In this document: positions 48,638-57,719 of the stretch, one piece after another
Layout: each line of letters opens with the position of its first letter
Numbering within the stretch: position 1 is the stretch's first letter
Assembly (NCBI RefSeq): GCF_965204195.1
Contig: NZ_OZ241975.1
Span: 186,001 to 250,000, forward strand
DNA: 64,000 bases
Source: Poriferisodalis sp965204195
GTDB lineage: Bacteria; Actinomycetota; Acidimicrobiia; Acidimicrobiales; Poriferisodalaceae
Direction: 5' to 3'
The notes under the pieces: generated by a model
Told to the model about the DNA's origin: nothing
Database searches by the model: none
The model's input: only the letters and a program-made list of their open reading frames with translations
Position numbers and translations under genes: made by a program

Positions 48638-49027
48638 ATGGCTGCCTTCGACCCCGACCATCGAACCTCACGCGACTTGCCTGTCGCAGTGTTCAGGCCG
48701 TCACCCGACCAGCGAGTGCTCGTGACCGGGAAGTGCCACGCGCGTGCGCTGTGCCTGAGTTCCTGTGCTGGCCCGGACGGCATTGCCGCGGTGTTCGTCG
48801 ATCCGTGCGGCGCGCTGCTGGCGATTGCCACTGCGCCAGCGGCGGTAGTAGGAGCGATGCTGGTCGACCCGGCCCCATTTGCCAGGCTGACTGAGCTGCT
48901 CGGCGCGAGCCGTGTGTATCTCGAAGCACCCGCTGCAGATGCGCGAGCGGTCAGCGATGCCGTCGAAGCTGCGATGTGGCCGATGTCCGTGGCGACCGAA
49001 GTGCTCGCCCGACCCGAGGCCGCCTGA
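48638..49027 (+). CDS. Hypothetical protein, 129 aa
   Basis: Not recognised. AAGGAG lies 6 nt before the ATG at 48638, a strong ribosome-binding site, and codon use looks like the neighbours, so it is probably real. The protein has an Ala/Val-rich core (GIAAVFVDPCGALLAIATAPAAVVGAMLV) that could be buried strands or a helix pair, three cysteines in TGKCHARALCLSSCAG and C in VDPCG, and a helical C terminus. No signal peptide or catalytic motif is evident. It stands 77 bp after recR and is convergent with the thiolase gene. Confidence 0.6.
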   Translation: MAAFDPDHRTSRDLPVAVFRPSPDQRVLVTGKCHARALCLSSCAGPDGIAAVFVDPCGALLAIATAPAAVVGAMLVDPAPFARLTELLGASRVYLEAPAADARAVSDAVEAAMWPMSVATEVLARPEAA

Positions 49028-49088
49028 ATCGGCTCGCGCCGCTGCCGTTCAGAGGCCTTGGTGAAGTGAGATGGATTGGACGGAGTGA

Positions 49089-50285
49089 CTATGCAACCCG
49101 CAGGACGACAGCGTCGCCCTGACCGCCGCCGCCGCACAGCGCCGCCGCGCCCAGTCCGCCGCCACGGCGGCGCAGCTCGCTGGCGAGGGTGAGCGCCAGA
49201 CGGGCACCCGACATGCCGATGGGATGGCCGAGCGCTACCGCACCGCCGTTCGGGTTCACGATCTCCGACGACACGCCCAGCTCCTCGGTCGACGCCACGG
49301 CCACCGCAGCGAAGGCCTCGTTGATCTCGAACAGCGACAGGTCGGACACGTCGAGGTCAGTGCGCTCGAGCGCACGGCGGATCGCATTCGCCGGTTGGTG
49401 CAGCAGGCACGTGTCCGGCCCCGCCACCATGCCGTACGACACAACTTCGGCCAGCGGCTCGATGCCGCGCTCAGCAGCCGCCTCGGGTGACATGACCACC
49501 AGCGCGCAGCCGCCGTCGGAGATCTGCGATGCATTGCCGGCCGTGACCGCACCGTCCGGTGCGAACGCCGGCCGCAAGCCCGACAGGCTCTCGGGCGTCG
49601 TACCGGGCCGGATGCCCTCATCGTCGAGCACCGTCAGCGGATCGCCGCGGCGCTGAGGGATGCTGACGGCCACGATCTCGTCATCGAAGCGACCGTCCTT
49701 CTGCGCGGCCGTCGCTCGTTCGTGCGACTGGGCGGAGTACTCGTCCATCGCGCTGCGGGCGATACCGGCGCTCGCCGCGTCTCGCTCGGTGCCGTCGCCC
49801 ATGTGACCGTCGTCGAAGGCGCACCACAGGCCGTCGTGGATCATGGCGTCGAGCACCGTGCCCGAGCCCATGCGCATGCCGTTGCGGCCATCCGGCAGCA
49901 GGTAGGGCGCATTGGTCATCGACTCCATGCCGCCCGCGACGACCACGTCGGCGTCGCCCGCTGCGATCATCTGGTCGGCCATGTAGATCGCGTTCAGGCC
50001 CGACAGGCACACCTTGTTGATCGTGATGGCGGGCACATCCATGGAGATGCCGGCGTTGGTCGCAGCCTGCCGGGCGGTGATCTGGCCCTGGCCGGCCTGC
50101 AGCACCTGTCCCATCACCACGTAGTCGACGTCGCCGGCCGCCAAGCCGGAACGCTCCAGCGCACCTTCGATGGCAATGCCGCCGAGTTGTGCGCCGGTCA
50201 GGCCGGCCAGTCCGCCGTTGAACTTGCCGATCGGCGTGCGCGCACCCCCGACGACTACCGAACCAGCCCTCCCATTACGAGCCAT
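49089..50285 (-). CDS. Acetyl-CoA acetyltransferase (thiolase)
   Basis: A 398-residue thiolase that condenses two acetyl-CoA to acetoacetyl-CoA or runs in reverse. It has the nucleophilic cysteine in NKVCLSGLNAIYMA (near residue 90), the general-base histidine in GGAVALGHPIGMSGARL, and the second cysteine in AALCGGGGQGDAVVL. The ATG at 50285 starts VVGGARTPIGKFNGGL correctly; the open frame upstream is not conserved. It is divergent from ccrA, and together with it would feed four-carbon units into the ethylmalonyl-CoA pathway, though a beta-oxidation role is possible. Confidence 0.93.
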   Translation of the reverse strand: MARNGRAGSVVVGGARTPIGKFNGGLAGLTGAQLGGIAIEGALERSGLAAGDVDYVVMGQVLQAGQGQITARQAATNAGISMDVPAITINKVCLSGLNAIYMADQMIAAGDADVVVAGGMESMTNAPYLLPDGRNGMRMGSGTVLDAMIHDGLWCAFDDGHMGDGTERDAASAGIARSAMDEYSAQSHERATAAQKDGRFDDEIVAVSIPQRRGDPLTVLDDEGIRPGTTPESLSGLRPAFAPDGAVTAGNASQISDGGCALVVMSPEAAAERGIEPLAEVVSYGMVAGPDTCLLHQPANAIRRALERTDLDVSDLSLFEINEAFAAVAVASTEELGVSSEIVNPNGGAVALGHPIGMSGARLALTLASELRRRGGGLGAAALCGGGGQGDAVVLRVA

Positions 50286-50455
50286 TGCAACCCCCTCGCC
50301 TGCACCGACGCGCCAGCCCGCAGGCTCGGCGACTGATCTGTGCACGGCGAGTGTACGAAACGGCCTGCGAGGCTGCCCGAGCCCGGGATCGACGGGCCGG
50401 ATCGTCACCAAATTGTGGCACTCGCGGCTCTGCCGCACCGTTAGCGTTCGGCCCC

Positions 50456-51817
50456 GTGAAGCAGTTCGCTGATGCCATCGATGCCGGCGCGTCCGGCCCC
50501 GAACTTGAGGCCATGCCGATCCCGGAGAGCTTCAGGGCGGCATACGTATTGCGTGACGAGCAGACGATGTTCGAGGGCCGTGCCTCGGCCGACAAGGATC
50601 CCCGCGAGGCCACCCACATCGGCGAGGTCGCCACGCCCGAGCTCGCGCCCGACGAGGTGTACATGGCGGTGATGGCCAGCGCCATCAACTTCAACACCGT
50701 GTGGACCTCGATCTTCGAGCCCCTGCCCACGTTCGGCTTCTTGGATCGGCTGGGTCGGGAGAGCCGCTGGGGTGCCCGCCACGCGCTCGACTACCACGTG
50801 CTCGGCTCAGACGCCTCCGGAGTTGTGCTGCAGTGCGGTTCGGCGGTGCGCAATTGGCGCCCCGGCGACCGGGTGGTCGTTCACTGCAATTACGTCGACG
50901 ATCAGGATCCTGCAGCCCACGAGGACTCGATGAAGGCCTCCAACCAGCGGATCTGGGGCTTCGAGAGCAACTTCGGCGGGCTGGCCGACCTCACCATCGT
51001 CAAGGCCAACCAGCTCATGCCCAAGCCGGCGCACCTGTCGTGGGAGGAAGCGGCGGTGAATGCGCTCTGCGCCGCCACCTCCTACCGGATGCTGGTGGGC
51101 GACAACGCCGCTCGCATGAAGCAGGGCGACTCGGTGCTCATCTGGGGCGCCACCGGGGGGTTGGGCGGCTATGCCTGCCAGCTCGTGCTCAACGGCGGCG
51201 GCGTGCCCATCGGCGTCGTCAGCTCGCCCGACAAGGCGGAGCTGCTCGGCCAGCTCGGCGTGGAGCACACCATCGATCGCAGCGCCGAGGGTTACCGCTT
51301 CTGGAGCGACGCCAGCACCCAGGACGAGCGCGAATGGCGGCGCTTCGGCAAGAAGGTGCGCAGCCTCATCGGGGACGACCCCGACATCGTGTTCGAGCAT
51401 CCAGGCCGGTCCACCATGGGAGCATCGGTGTTCGCCGCCAAGCGGGGCGGCACCGTCGTGACGTGTGCCGCCACCAGCGGGTACATGATCGAGTACGACA
51501 ACCGGCATCTGTGGATGAAGCTGAAGCGAATCGTGTCGAGTCACTTCGCCAACTACGCCGAGGCGTGGGCGATGAACCGGCTCATCGATCAGGGGCGCAT
51601 CCAGCCGATCCTGTCCAAGACGTTCACGCTCGAGGAGACGGGTTTGGCCGCGCGGCAGGTCCATCACAACCTGCATGAGGGCAAGCTCGGCGTGCTGTGC
51701 CTCGCCCCCGAACCGGGTCTGGGCATCACCGATCCAGAGAAGCGCGAGCGAATCGGCGATGACCGCATCACGCTGTTCGCCCGCCATGCAGCCTCGCTGG
51801 AAGCCGCCAGCGCCTGA
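50456..51817 (+). CDS. ccrA: Crotonyl-CoA carboxylase/reductase
   Basis: Ccr reductively carboxylates crotonyl-CoA to ethylmalonyl-CoA with NADPH and CO2, the key step of the ethylmalonyl-CoA pathway. The 453-residue MDR-family protein shows SAINFNTVWTSIFEPLPTF, VLGSDASGVVLQCG, HCNYVDDQDPAAHEDSM, GFESNFGGLAD, the NADPH-binding IWGATGGLGGYACQL, and FEHPGRSTMGASVF followed by CAATSGY. These blocks separate it from simple enoyl reductases. The GTG at 50456 gives the usual length. The epimerase gene begins 41 bp downstream. Confidence 0.95.
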   Translation: MKQFADAIDAGASGPELEAMPIPESFRAAYVLRDEQTMFEGRASADKDPREATHIGEVATPELAPDEVYMAVMASAINFNTVWTSIFEPLPTFGFLDRLGRESRWGARHALDYHVLGSDASGVVLQCGSAVRNWRPGDRVVVHCNYVDDQDPAAHEDSMKASNQRIWGFESNFGGLADLTIVKANQLMPKPAHLSWEEAAVNALCAATSYRMLVGDNAARMKQGDSVLIWGATGGLGGYACQLVLNGGGVPIGVVSSPDKAELLGQLGVEHTIDRSAEGYRFWSDASTQDEREWRRFGKKVRSLIGDDPDIVFEHPGRSTMGASVFAAKRGGTVVTCAATSGYMIEYDNRHLWMKLKRIVSSHFANYAEAWAMNRLIDQGRIQPILSKTFTLEETGLAARQVHHNLHEGKLGVLCLAPEPGLGITDPEKRERIGDDRITLFARHAASLEAASA

Positions 51818-51858
51818 AGCCGCCGACACTGAGCCGCCAAGAAATGGGGAGCAGCCCG

Positions 51859-52260
51859 ATGATCCTGACCGAGATCGACCACGTGGCCATCGCCGTGAAC
51901 GACCTCGACGCTGCGGTCGCCTACTACGCCGAAGCGTTCGGCGCTGAGGTCGCCCACCGGGAAGTCGTCGACTCTGACGGCGTCGAGGAGGCCCTGATCA
52001 AGGTCGCCGACAGCTACATCCAGCTCACTGCGGCGACCCGCCCGGATTCGCCCATCGCCAAGTTCCTCGAGCGCCGGGGTGAGGGCCTGCACCATGTCGG
52101 CTACCGGGTGGATGACTGCGCCGCAGCACTCCAGACAATGATTGACGCCGGTGCGGTGCCCATCGACACCGCACCCCGACCCGGCTCCCGCGGCACCACG
52201 GTCGCATTTGTTCACCCGAAGGGCAATCTGGGCACGCTGGTCGAACTCGTGCAGGAATGA
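51859..52260 (+). CDS. mce: Methylmalonyl/ethylmalonyl-CoA epimerase
   Basis: A 133-residue vicinal-oxygen-chelate protein that equilibrates the 2R and 2S forms of methylmalonyl- or ethylmalonyl-CoA. It has metal histidine in EIDHVAIAVNDLDAAV, the second half motif GEGLHHVGYRVDDCAAAL, and C-terminal PKGNLGTLVEL with the metal glutamate. GGGGAG lies 7 nt before the ATG at 51859, so that start is chosen over one five codons earlier. Its place behind ccrA supports the ethylmalonyl-CoA pathway, where this epimerase is required. Confidence 0.94.
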   Translation: MILTEIDHVAIAVNDLDAAVAYYAEAFGAEVAHREVVDSDGVEEALIKVADSYIQLTAATRPDSPIAKFLERRGEGLHHVGYRVDDCAAALQTMIDAGAVPIDTAPRPGSRGTTVAFVHPKGNLGTLVELVQE

Positions 52261-52337
52261 GCGCGCATAGGCTCGCCTGCAAACCGGCGGGGCCGCTGCG
52301 GCCCGGCCACGTCACGGGTGCGAACGGGAGGGCCTCC

Positions 52338-53345
52338 ATGACGAGACTGACAAAGCGGTTGGCACTGGTGTTGGCGATCGTTGCGCTGCTGGCTGCAGCC
52401 TGCACGGGCAGCGACGACAGCGAGGCGTTCAAGATCGGCTTGGTCACCGACACCGGCAAGGTCGACGACAAGAGCTTCAACCAGTCGGCGTGGGAGGGCG
52501 CGCAGGAAGCCGCCGCCGCGCTGGGCGCCGAAGCCGACTACATCGAGACCGAAGAGGCCAAGGACTACGAGAACAACATCAACCTGTTCGTCGAAGACGG
52601 TGTGAACGTCATCATCACCGTCGGCTTCGGCCTCGGCGACGCCACCATCACTGCGGCGAAGGAGAACCCCGACATCTTCTTCATCGGCGTCGACCAGTTC
52701 CAGGCTGAGGCGCTGCCCAATCTGGCCGGGCTGATCTTCCCCGAAGACCAGTCGGGCTTCCTGGCCGGCGCGCTCGCGGGCATGCTCACCGAGACCAACA
52801 TCGTGGGCGCCGTGCTCGGCACCGATCTGGTACCTCCCGTGGTGGCCTTCAAGGAAGGCTGGGAGCACGGAGCCCGCTATACCAACTCGGCCGTGGAGAC
52901 GATCTCCACGTACCACCCCGGCGGTCTGGACGTTGCGTTCGGCGATCCCGATTGGGGTGCTGCCACCGCCCGGCAGGCCCTCGACCAGGGTGCCGACATC
53001 ATCTTCGGCGCCGGCGGTGCCACTGGCAACGGGGCGCTCATCGAGATTGCTTCGCAGGAAGGCGCCTACTGCGTGGGCGTTGACACAGACCAGTGGAACA
53101 CGGTGCCCGAGGCGCGGCCGTGCCTGGTGACGAGCGCCATGAAGCTCATCACCCCGGGCGTGGCCGACCTGGTTGCCCAAGCTGAGAGCGGTGACTTCGC
53201 CGGGGGCAACTACCTCGGCGAGGTCGGCTTGGCGCCGTTCCACGATTTCGACAGCATCGTCACTGACGAGATGCGGGCGACGCTGGACGACGTGCTGGCT
53301 GGCCTGAACGCCGGCGAGATCGACACCGGATGGCCGCCAGGCTGA
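52338..53345 (+). CDS. BMP-family ABC transporter substrate-binding lipoprotein
   Basis: A 335-residue lipoprotein: signal RLALVLAIVALLAAAC with the lipobox LLAAAC, then a BMP/PnrA-type binding protein with KIGLVTDTGKVDDKSFNQSAWEG, VGFGLGDATITAAKENPDIFFIGVDQ, FPEDQSGFLAGALAG, and VGVDTDQWNTVPEA. Members bind purine nucleosides at the outer membrane face for import. GGGAGG precedes the ATG at 52338. Two permease genes and an ATPase gene follow in order, completing the transporter. Confidence 0.93.
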   Translation: MTRLTKRLALVLAIVALLAAACTGSDDSEAFKIGLVTDTGKVDDKSFNQSAWEGAQEAAAALGAEADYIETEEAKDYENNINLFVEDGVNVIITVGFGLGDATITAAKENPDIFFIGVDQFQAEALPNLAGLIFPEDQSGFLAGALAGMLTETNIVGAVLGTDLVPPVVAFKEGWEHGARYTNSAVETISTYHPGGLDVAFGDPDWGAATARQALDQGADIIFGAGGATGNGALIEIASQEGAYCVGVDTDQWNTVPEARPCLVTSAMKLITPGVADLVAQAESGDFAGGNYLGEVGLAPFHDFDSIVTDEMRATLDDVLAGLNAGEIDTGWPPG

Positions 53346-53401
53346 TCCGGCGAGCCAGAAGCTGAGCGGGACGCCCCCGAGCGCGGGCACCTCACCTCGC
53401 C

Positions 53402-54562
53402 GTGAGCACGCCCGCGAGTCCATCGCCGCCCGCGGAGGCTGACCGCCTCGAAGCGGAAGGCAACGCCGCCGACGCTCGCCAGAGCCCGATGCGTGGGGTG
53501 ATGCGCGCCGCTGCGGTGCCGCTGGCATCGGTGGTGCTGGGCCTCGTCCTAGGCGCCGTGCTCATCGCTGTGCAGGGCCACTCGGTGACGAGTGCCTACG
53601 GCGCGTTGGTGCTCGGCGGGGCGGGCGACGCCGATGCGCTGCTGCGCACCCTGCAGAAGGCGACGCCGCTCGTGTTCGGGGGCCTAGCTGTTGCTTTCGC
53701 GTTCAAGGCGGGCCTGTTCAACATCGGCGGGCAGGGCCAGCTGCTGGTTGGTGCGGCATTCGCGGCGGGCGTGGGCTTCGGACTCGAGGGCGTGCCGCTG
53801 GTGGTGCATCTTCCGCTGGCGCTGCTGATAGGTGCCGCTGCGGGGGCTGCGTGGGGTGCCATCGCCGGCGTGCTGAAAGCCACATCGGGGGCGCACGAGG
53901 TGATCGTCACGATCATGCTCAACTTCGTGGCCGGCAACCTCACCGACTGGCTGGCGGCGAACCCCTGGCAGGACCGATCCGGCTCCAACATCATCGCCAG
54001 GACCCCGCTGGTGGAGCCGTCGGCGGAGATCCCCACCTGGGGATGGCTGCCGGCGGGCTTCGTGCTGGCGGTGATCGCCGCATTCGCCTGCTGGTTCATC
54101 CTGGAACGCACCACCTACGGCTTCGAGGTGCGCAGCGTGGGGGCGAACCGTCACGCCGCTCGGTATGCGGGCATCTCGGTGGGCTGGATCATGGCCTCGA
54201 CCATGGCGGTGGCGGGGCTGCTGGCCGGCCTCGGCGGAGCGATCGAGTCGCTCGGCGTCGACGGTCGCTTCGAGGCCGGGGTGAACGTGGGCCTCGGCTT
54301 TGAGGGCATCACGATTGCGCTGTTGGCTCGTACCAACCCCATCGCCGTCATCCCCGCTGGTCTGCTGGTGGGTTTGATGGAAGCGGGCGCCGCCAAGATG
54401 CAGTTTGAGTCGGGGGTTGCGCCGGAGATCATCGATGTGATCCAAGCGCTGATCCTGCTGTTCGTGGCAGCGCCGTTGATCGTGCGCTGGCTGCTGCGGT
54501 TGCGTGATCGGCCCGATGCGCCGGATCGTCGCCTGACGCTCGGTGCGGGGTGGGGCCGATGA
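53402..54562 (+). CDS. BMP-type nucleoside ABC transporter, permease 1
   Basis: A 386-residue integral membrane protein of the branched-chain-amino-acid/ribose-type permease family (BPD_transp_2). After a polar ~35-residue N terminus come about eight to ten hydrophobic helices, with KAGLFNIGGQGQLLVGAAFAAG and the coupling-region sequence RSVGANRHAARYAGISVGWIM, typical of NupP/NupQ-like proteins. The start is GTG at 53402, 56 bp after the binding-protein stop. The second permease frame overlaps its end, but that permease's preferred start is downstream. Confidence 0.92.
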   Translation: MSTPASPSPPAEADRLEAEGNAADARQSPMRGVMRAAAVPLASVVLGLVLGAVLIAVQGHSVTSAYGALVLGGAGDADALLRTLQKATPLVFGGLAVAFAFKAGLFNIGGQGQLLVGAAFAAGVGFGLEGVPLVVHLPLALLIGAAAGAAWGAIAGVLKATSGAHEVIVTIMLNFVAGNLTDWLAANPWQDRSGSNIIARTPLVEPSAEIPTWGWLPAGFVLAVIAAFACWFILERTTYGFEVRSVGANRHAARYAGISVGWIMASTMAVAGLLAGLGGAIESLGVDGRFEAGVNVGLGFEGITIALLARTNPIAVIPAGLLVGLMEAGAAKMQFESGVAPEIIDVIQALILLFVAAPLIVRWLLRLRDRPDAPDRRLTLGAGWGR

Positions 54563-54644
54563 CCGCCGGCGCAGTCCTTCGCTGGTCGCACGACCCTGCC
54601 GCGGCCTCGGAGCTGCGGTTGCTGAGGCACGGCGGCAGGCGGCC

Positions 54645-55703
54645 ATGAATATGCCGGCAACGGACCTGACCGCCAGCACGCTGAGCGACCGCGCTGGCTT
54701 GGGGCCGTCGGGCTGGTCGCCGCAGCGCGTGTGGTCAGTGGCGGGGGCCGTCGTGCTGGTGGCGTGCGTGTGGGGCTTCTACGCCTGGGACGGGGCGCAG
54801 ACCACCGCCGTGCTCGGGGGCACCGTGCGCGCCGCCACCCTGCTGGTGCTGGGCGCCATGTGCGGGATGATCGGCGAGCGTTCGGGCATCGTGAACATCG
54901 GCATCGAAGGCCAGTTCCTGATGTCGGCCTTTACGGCCTTCACCGTGGCGTCGATGTCCGGCTCGCTGTTCTTGGGCGTTGTCGCGGGCGTCAGCACCGG
55001 TCTGGCGATGGGCTGGATGCTCGCTGCAATGTCGGTCGGGCTGCGAACCGACCAGATCATCGCCGGCACGGTCCTGAACATCGCGGCGCTGGGCCTGACC
55101 TCGTTCTTCTACGACCGGGGGCGTTCGCTGGGCCAGCCGAAGTATCAATCGATCGAGCTCGGCCCGCTCGCCGACCTGCCCGTCGTGGGCACGGCGCTGT
55201 TCAACCGCCCGCCGCTGACGTACTTGGCGCTCGTGCTGGTCGTGGTGCTCCACGTGCTGCTGCTGCGCTCGGTGTGGGGGATGCGCACGACCGCCATCGG
55301 CGAGCACCCCGGTGCCGCGGCCACCGTGGGCATCGATGTGATCCGGCTGCGCTACTGGAATGTGACGCTGGCGGGCGGCTTGGCCGGCCTCGGCGGCGCG
55401 TACTTGGCGCTGGAGTCGGTGGGCACGTTCACCCGGGCGATGTCGGGCGGGCGGGGCTTCCTGGCGTTGGCCGTGATGATCTTCGGTCGCCGCACCCCGC
55501 TGGGCGCCTACGCGGCGGCGCTGTTCTTCGGCTTCACCACGGCACTGCAAGGCCAGTTCCAGCTCAATGACACCTTCGACATCCCGGCGCAGTTCGTGGG
55601 GATGCTGCCGTTCGTGGTCACGATCATCGTCGTGGCCGCAGCAGGCCTGTTCGGCCGCATGCGCGACCCGGCTGCGCTCGGCCAGCCGTACGAGGTCCGA
55701 TGA
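54645..55703 (+). CDS. BMP-type nucleoside ABC transporter, permease 2
   Basis: A 352-residue partner permease with about nine hydrophobic helices. It carries GERSGIVNIGIEGQFLMSAFTAF and AIGEHPGAAATVGIDVIRLRYWNV, the equivalents of the segments in permease 1, so the two form the transmembrane heterodimer. The ATG at 54645 begins the likely protein; the frame is open from 54543 but its first ~30 codons are Arg-rich and overlap permease 1. Its stop overlaps the ATPase start (ATGA). Confidence 0.9.
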   Translation: MNMPATDLTASTLSDRAGLGPSGWSPQRVWSVAGAVVLVACVWGFYAWDGAQTTAVLGGTVRAATLLVLGAMCGMIGERSGIVNIGIEGQFLMSAFTAFTVASMSGSLFLGVVAGVSTGLAMGWMLAAMSVGLRTDQIIAGTVLNIAALGLTSFFYDRGRSLGQPKYQSIELGPLADLPVVGTALFNRPPLTYLALVLVVVLHVLLLRSVWGMRTTAIGEHPGAAATVGIDVIRLRYWNVTLAGGLAGLGGAYLALESVGTFTRAMSGGRGFLALAVMIFGRRTPLGAYAAALFFGFTTALQGQFQLNDTFDIPAQFVGMLPFVVTIIVVAAAGLFGRMRDPAALGQPYEVR

Positions 55704-57331
55704 TGGCTGCGACCGCTGTCTCGCAGGCGGAGCCCGAGGTGCTGCTGGCCGGCCACGGCATCACCAAGCGCTTCGGCGCGGTCGTGGCCAACGACGACGT
55801 CTCGGTCGAGCTGCGGCCCGGGCGGATCCTGGCGCTGCTGGGCGAGAACGGTGCGGGCAAGAGCACCCTCGTCAACGTGCTGTTCGGCCTGCACCGCCCC
55901 GATGCGGGTCAGGTCGTGATTGCCGACGAGAACGTCGAGCTGTCGAGCCCGCACGATGCCATCGCCCGCGGCGTCGGCATGGTGCATCAGCACTTCCAGC
56001 TCGTGCCGCCGATGAGCGTGGTGCGCAACATCGTGCTCGGTGCCGAGCCGCGCAAGCTCGGCATGATCGACGTGGCCCAGGCGCGCCGCCGGGTGATGGA
56101 CCTGGCCGACCGATTCGGACTCCATGTCGACCCCGATGCGGCGGTGGAGGACCTGCCGGTCGGAGCCCAGCAGCGCGTCGAGATCCTCAAGGCGCTGTAC
56201 CGCGATGCGAGGGTGCTGATCGCCGACGAGCCGACCGCAGTGCTCACCCCGCAGGAGACCGATCACCTGCTCGACGTGCTGCGCGGCCTGACCGCCCAAG
56301 GCGTGGGCATCGTGTTCATCACCCACAAGCTGCGCGAGGTCATGGCCGCAGCCGACGACATCGTGGTGCTGCGCGAGGGCCGGGTGGTGGGCACCACCAC
56401 GCCCGCGCAGACCAGCGAGGCGGCACTGGCCGAGCTGATGGTGGGCCGCGCGGTGGATCTGCACGGCGACCGGTTCGAATCGGGTGCCACCGGCGTGGGA
56501 TCGGCGATCTCGACGCCGGCTGTCACCAGCGACGAAGCCCCGATCGCCGAGGCTGGCGAGTGGCCGGTGGTGCTCGACATAACTGGCCTCTGCGCCGATG
56601 ATGACCGCGGCCAGCGAGCCGTCGACGAGCTGTCACTCGCAGTACGCGCCGGTGAGATCGTCGGCGTCGCCGGCGTGGAGGGCAACGGTCAGCGGGAGCT
56701 GGTGGAAGCCATCACCGGGCTGCGTCATGGCACGGCCGGCACCGTGTCGATCAGCGACCGGGATGCGTCGGGTGCCCGACCGCGCCAGGTCACGGTGATC
56801 GGCGTGGGGCACATCCCCGAGGACCGGGCCAAGCACGGCCTGATCGGCTCATACTCGGTGGCCGACAACTCTGTCCTGAACCGCTACTTCAAGCGGCCCT
56901 TCGCAGCCGGCGGCATGCTGCGGCGCGACCGCATCGACTCCCACGCCCGCGATGTCGTGGCCACCTTCGACGTGCGGACGCCCGACGTGGAGTCCCCAGC
57001 CGACAGCCTGTCGGGCGGCAACAAGCAGAAGCTCATCGTGGGCCGCGAGTTCTCCGACGAGATCGACCTGCTCATCGCGGCGCAGCCCACCCGCGGCATC
57101 GACATCGGCGCCATCGAGTTCATCTGGCGCCGCATCCGCGAGCGCCGCGACGAGGGCACGGCCGTGCTGCTGGTGTCGGCCGAGCTCGACGAGGTGCTGG
57201 CACTCAGCGACCGGGTCGTTGTCATGTACGAGGGCCGCATCGTGGCCACGGTCGATCCCCGCACCGCCACCCGTGAGGAGATCGGCCTGCTCATGGCCGG
57301 CGCCGCCCCCGCACCTGAAGACCCGTTGTAG
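55700..57331 (+). CDS. BMP-type nucleoside ABC transporter, duplicated ATPase subunit
   Basis: A 543-residue protein with two ABC ATPase domains in tandem, as in ribose/nucleoside importers. The first has Walker A GENGAGKST (about 50-58), a Q-loop in VHQHFQLVPPM, a degenerate signature (LPVGAQQRVEI) and Walker B VLIADEPTAVL. The second has an atypical P-loop region (GVEGNGQRELV) but an intact signature LSGGNKQK and IDLLIAAQPTRGIDIG. The second site is degenerate at Walker A, as is common in this family. The ATG at 55700 overlaps the permease stop. Confidence 0.93.
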   Translation: MMAATAVSQAEPEVLLAGHGITKRFGAVVANDDVSVELRPGRILALLGENGAGKSTLVNVLFGLHRPDAGQVVIADENVELSSPHDAIARGVGMVHQHFQLVPPMSVVRNIVLGAEPRKLGMIDVAQARRRVMDLADRFGLHVDPDAAVEDLPVGAQQRVEILKALYRDARVLIADEPTAVLTPQETDHLLDVLRGLTAQGVGIVFITHKLREVMAAADDIVVLREGRVVGTTTPAQTSEAALAELMVGRAVDLHGDRFESGATGVGSAISTPAVTSDEAPIAEAGEWPVVLDITGLCADDDRGQRAVDELSLAVRAGEIVGVAGVEGNGQRELVEAITGLRHGTAGTVSISDRDASGARPRQVTVIGVGHIPEDRAKHGLIGSYSVADNSVLNRYFKRPFAAGGMLRRDRIDSHARDVVATFDVRTPDVESPADSLSGGNKQKLIVGREFSDEIDLLIAAQPTRGIDIGAIEFIWRRIRERRDEGTAVLLVSAELDEVLALSDRVVVMYEGRIVATVDPRTATREEIGLLMAGAAPAPEDPL

Positions 57332-57400
57332 ACATCCTCAGGACGCGCTGCTCGGCGCGGAGTGGGGACCGCATTTGCAAGCCACGCTGCGAGGCTGGAT

Positions 57401-57664
57401 TCAGCGAGCGAATTGCAACAGTTCTTCGAGCGGCTGGTCGTCGAAATAGTTCGGGTGAGTGACTCGGATTGCCTTTTCCGAATCGGCACCGAGCAGCACC
57501 ACCTCGATGCGCGGGTGGTCCTCGTATTGACGCTCAAGATCGCCGTATGCCTCGACGGCCCGGGCGCCATTTGTGAATTCCTCCATCACGATTCTGCTGC
57601 GCGTGTCATGGTCGTACGCGATCAAGAAGTGGATCGTCTTGCACCGAAGGGGAGCGGATGCCAT
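57401..57664 (-). CDS. Small conserved-looking protein next to the alarmone synthetase (candidate antitoxin)
   Basis: An 87-residue protein with an alternating strand/helix look: KTIHFLIAYDHDTRSRIVMEEF, an acidic helix GARAVEAYGDLERQYED, then PRIEVVLLGADSEKAIRVTHPNYF and a short helix. No named domain is recognised with confidence. It lies 55 bp downstream of the RelA/SpoT-domain gene on the same strand, the position and size expected of an antitoxin for a toxic small alarmone synthetase (inference). Start at the ATG at 57664 has no clear ribosome-binding site, so coupling to the upstream gene is possible. Confidence 0.6.
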   Translation of the reverse strand: MASAPLRCKTIHFLIAYDHDTRSRIVMEEFTNGARAVEAYGDLERQYEDHPRIEVVLLGADSEKAIRVTHPNYFDDQPLEELLQFAR

Positions 57665-57719
57665 GCACGCAGGGTAGTCCGCGCCTCTGCACGCCGTTCC
57701 TCGCCGAGCGCTGGACTAC

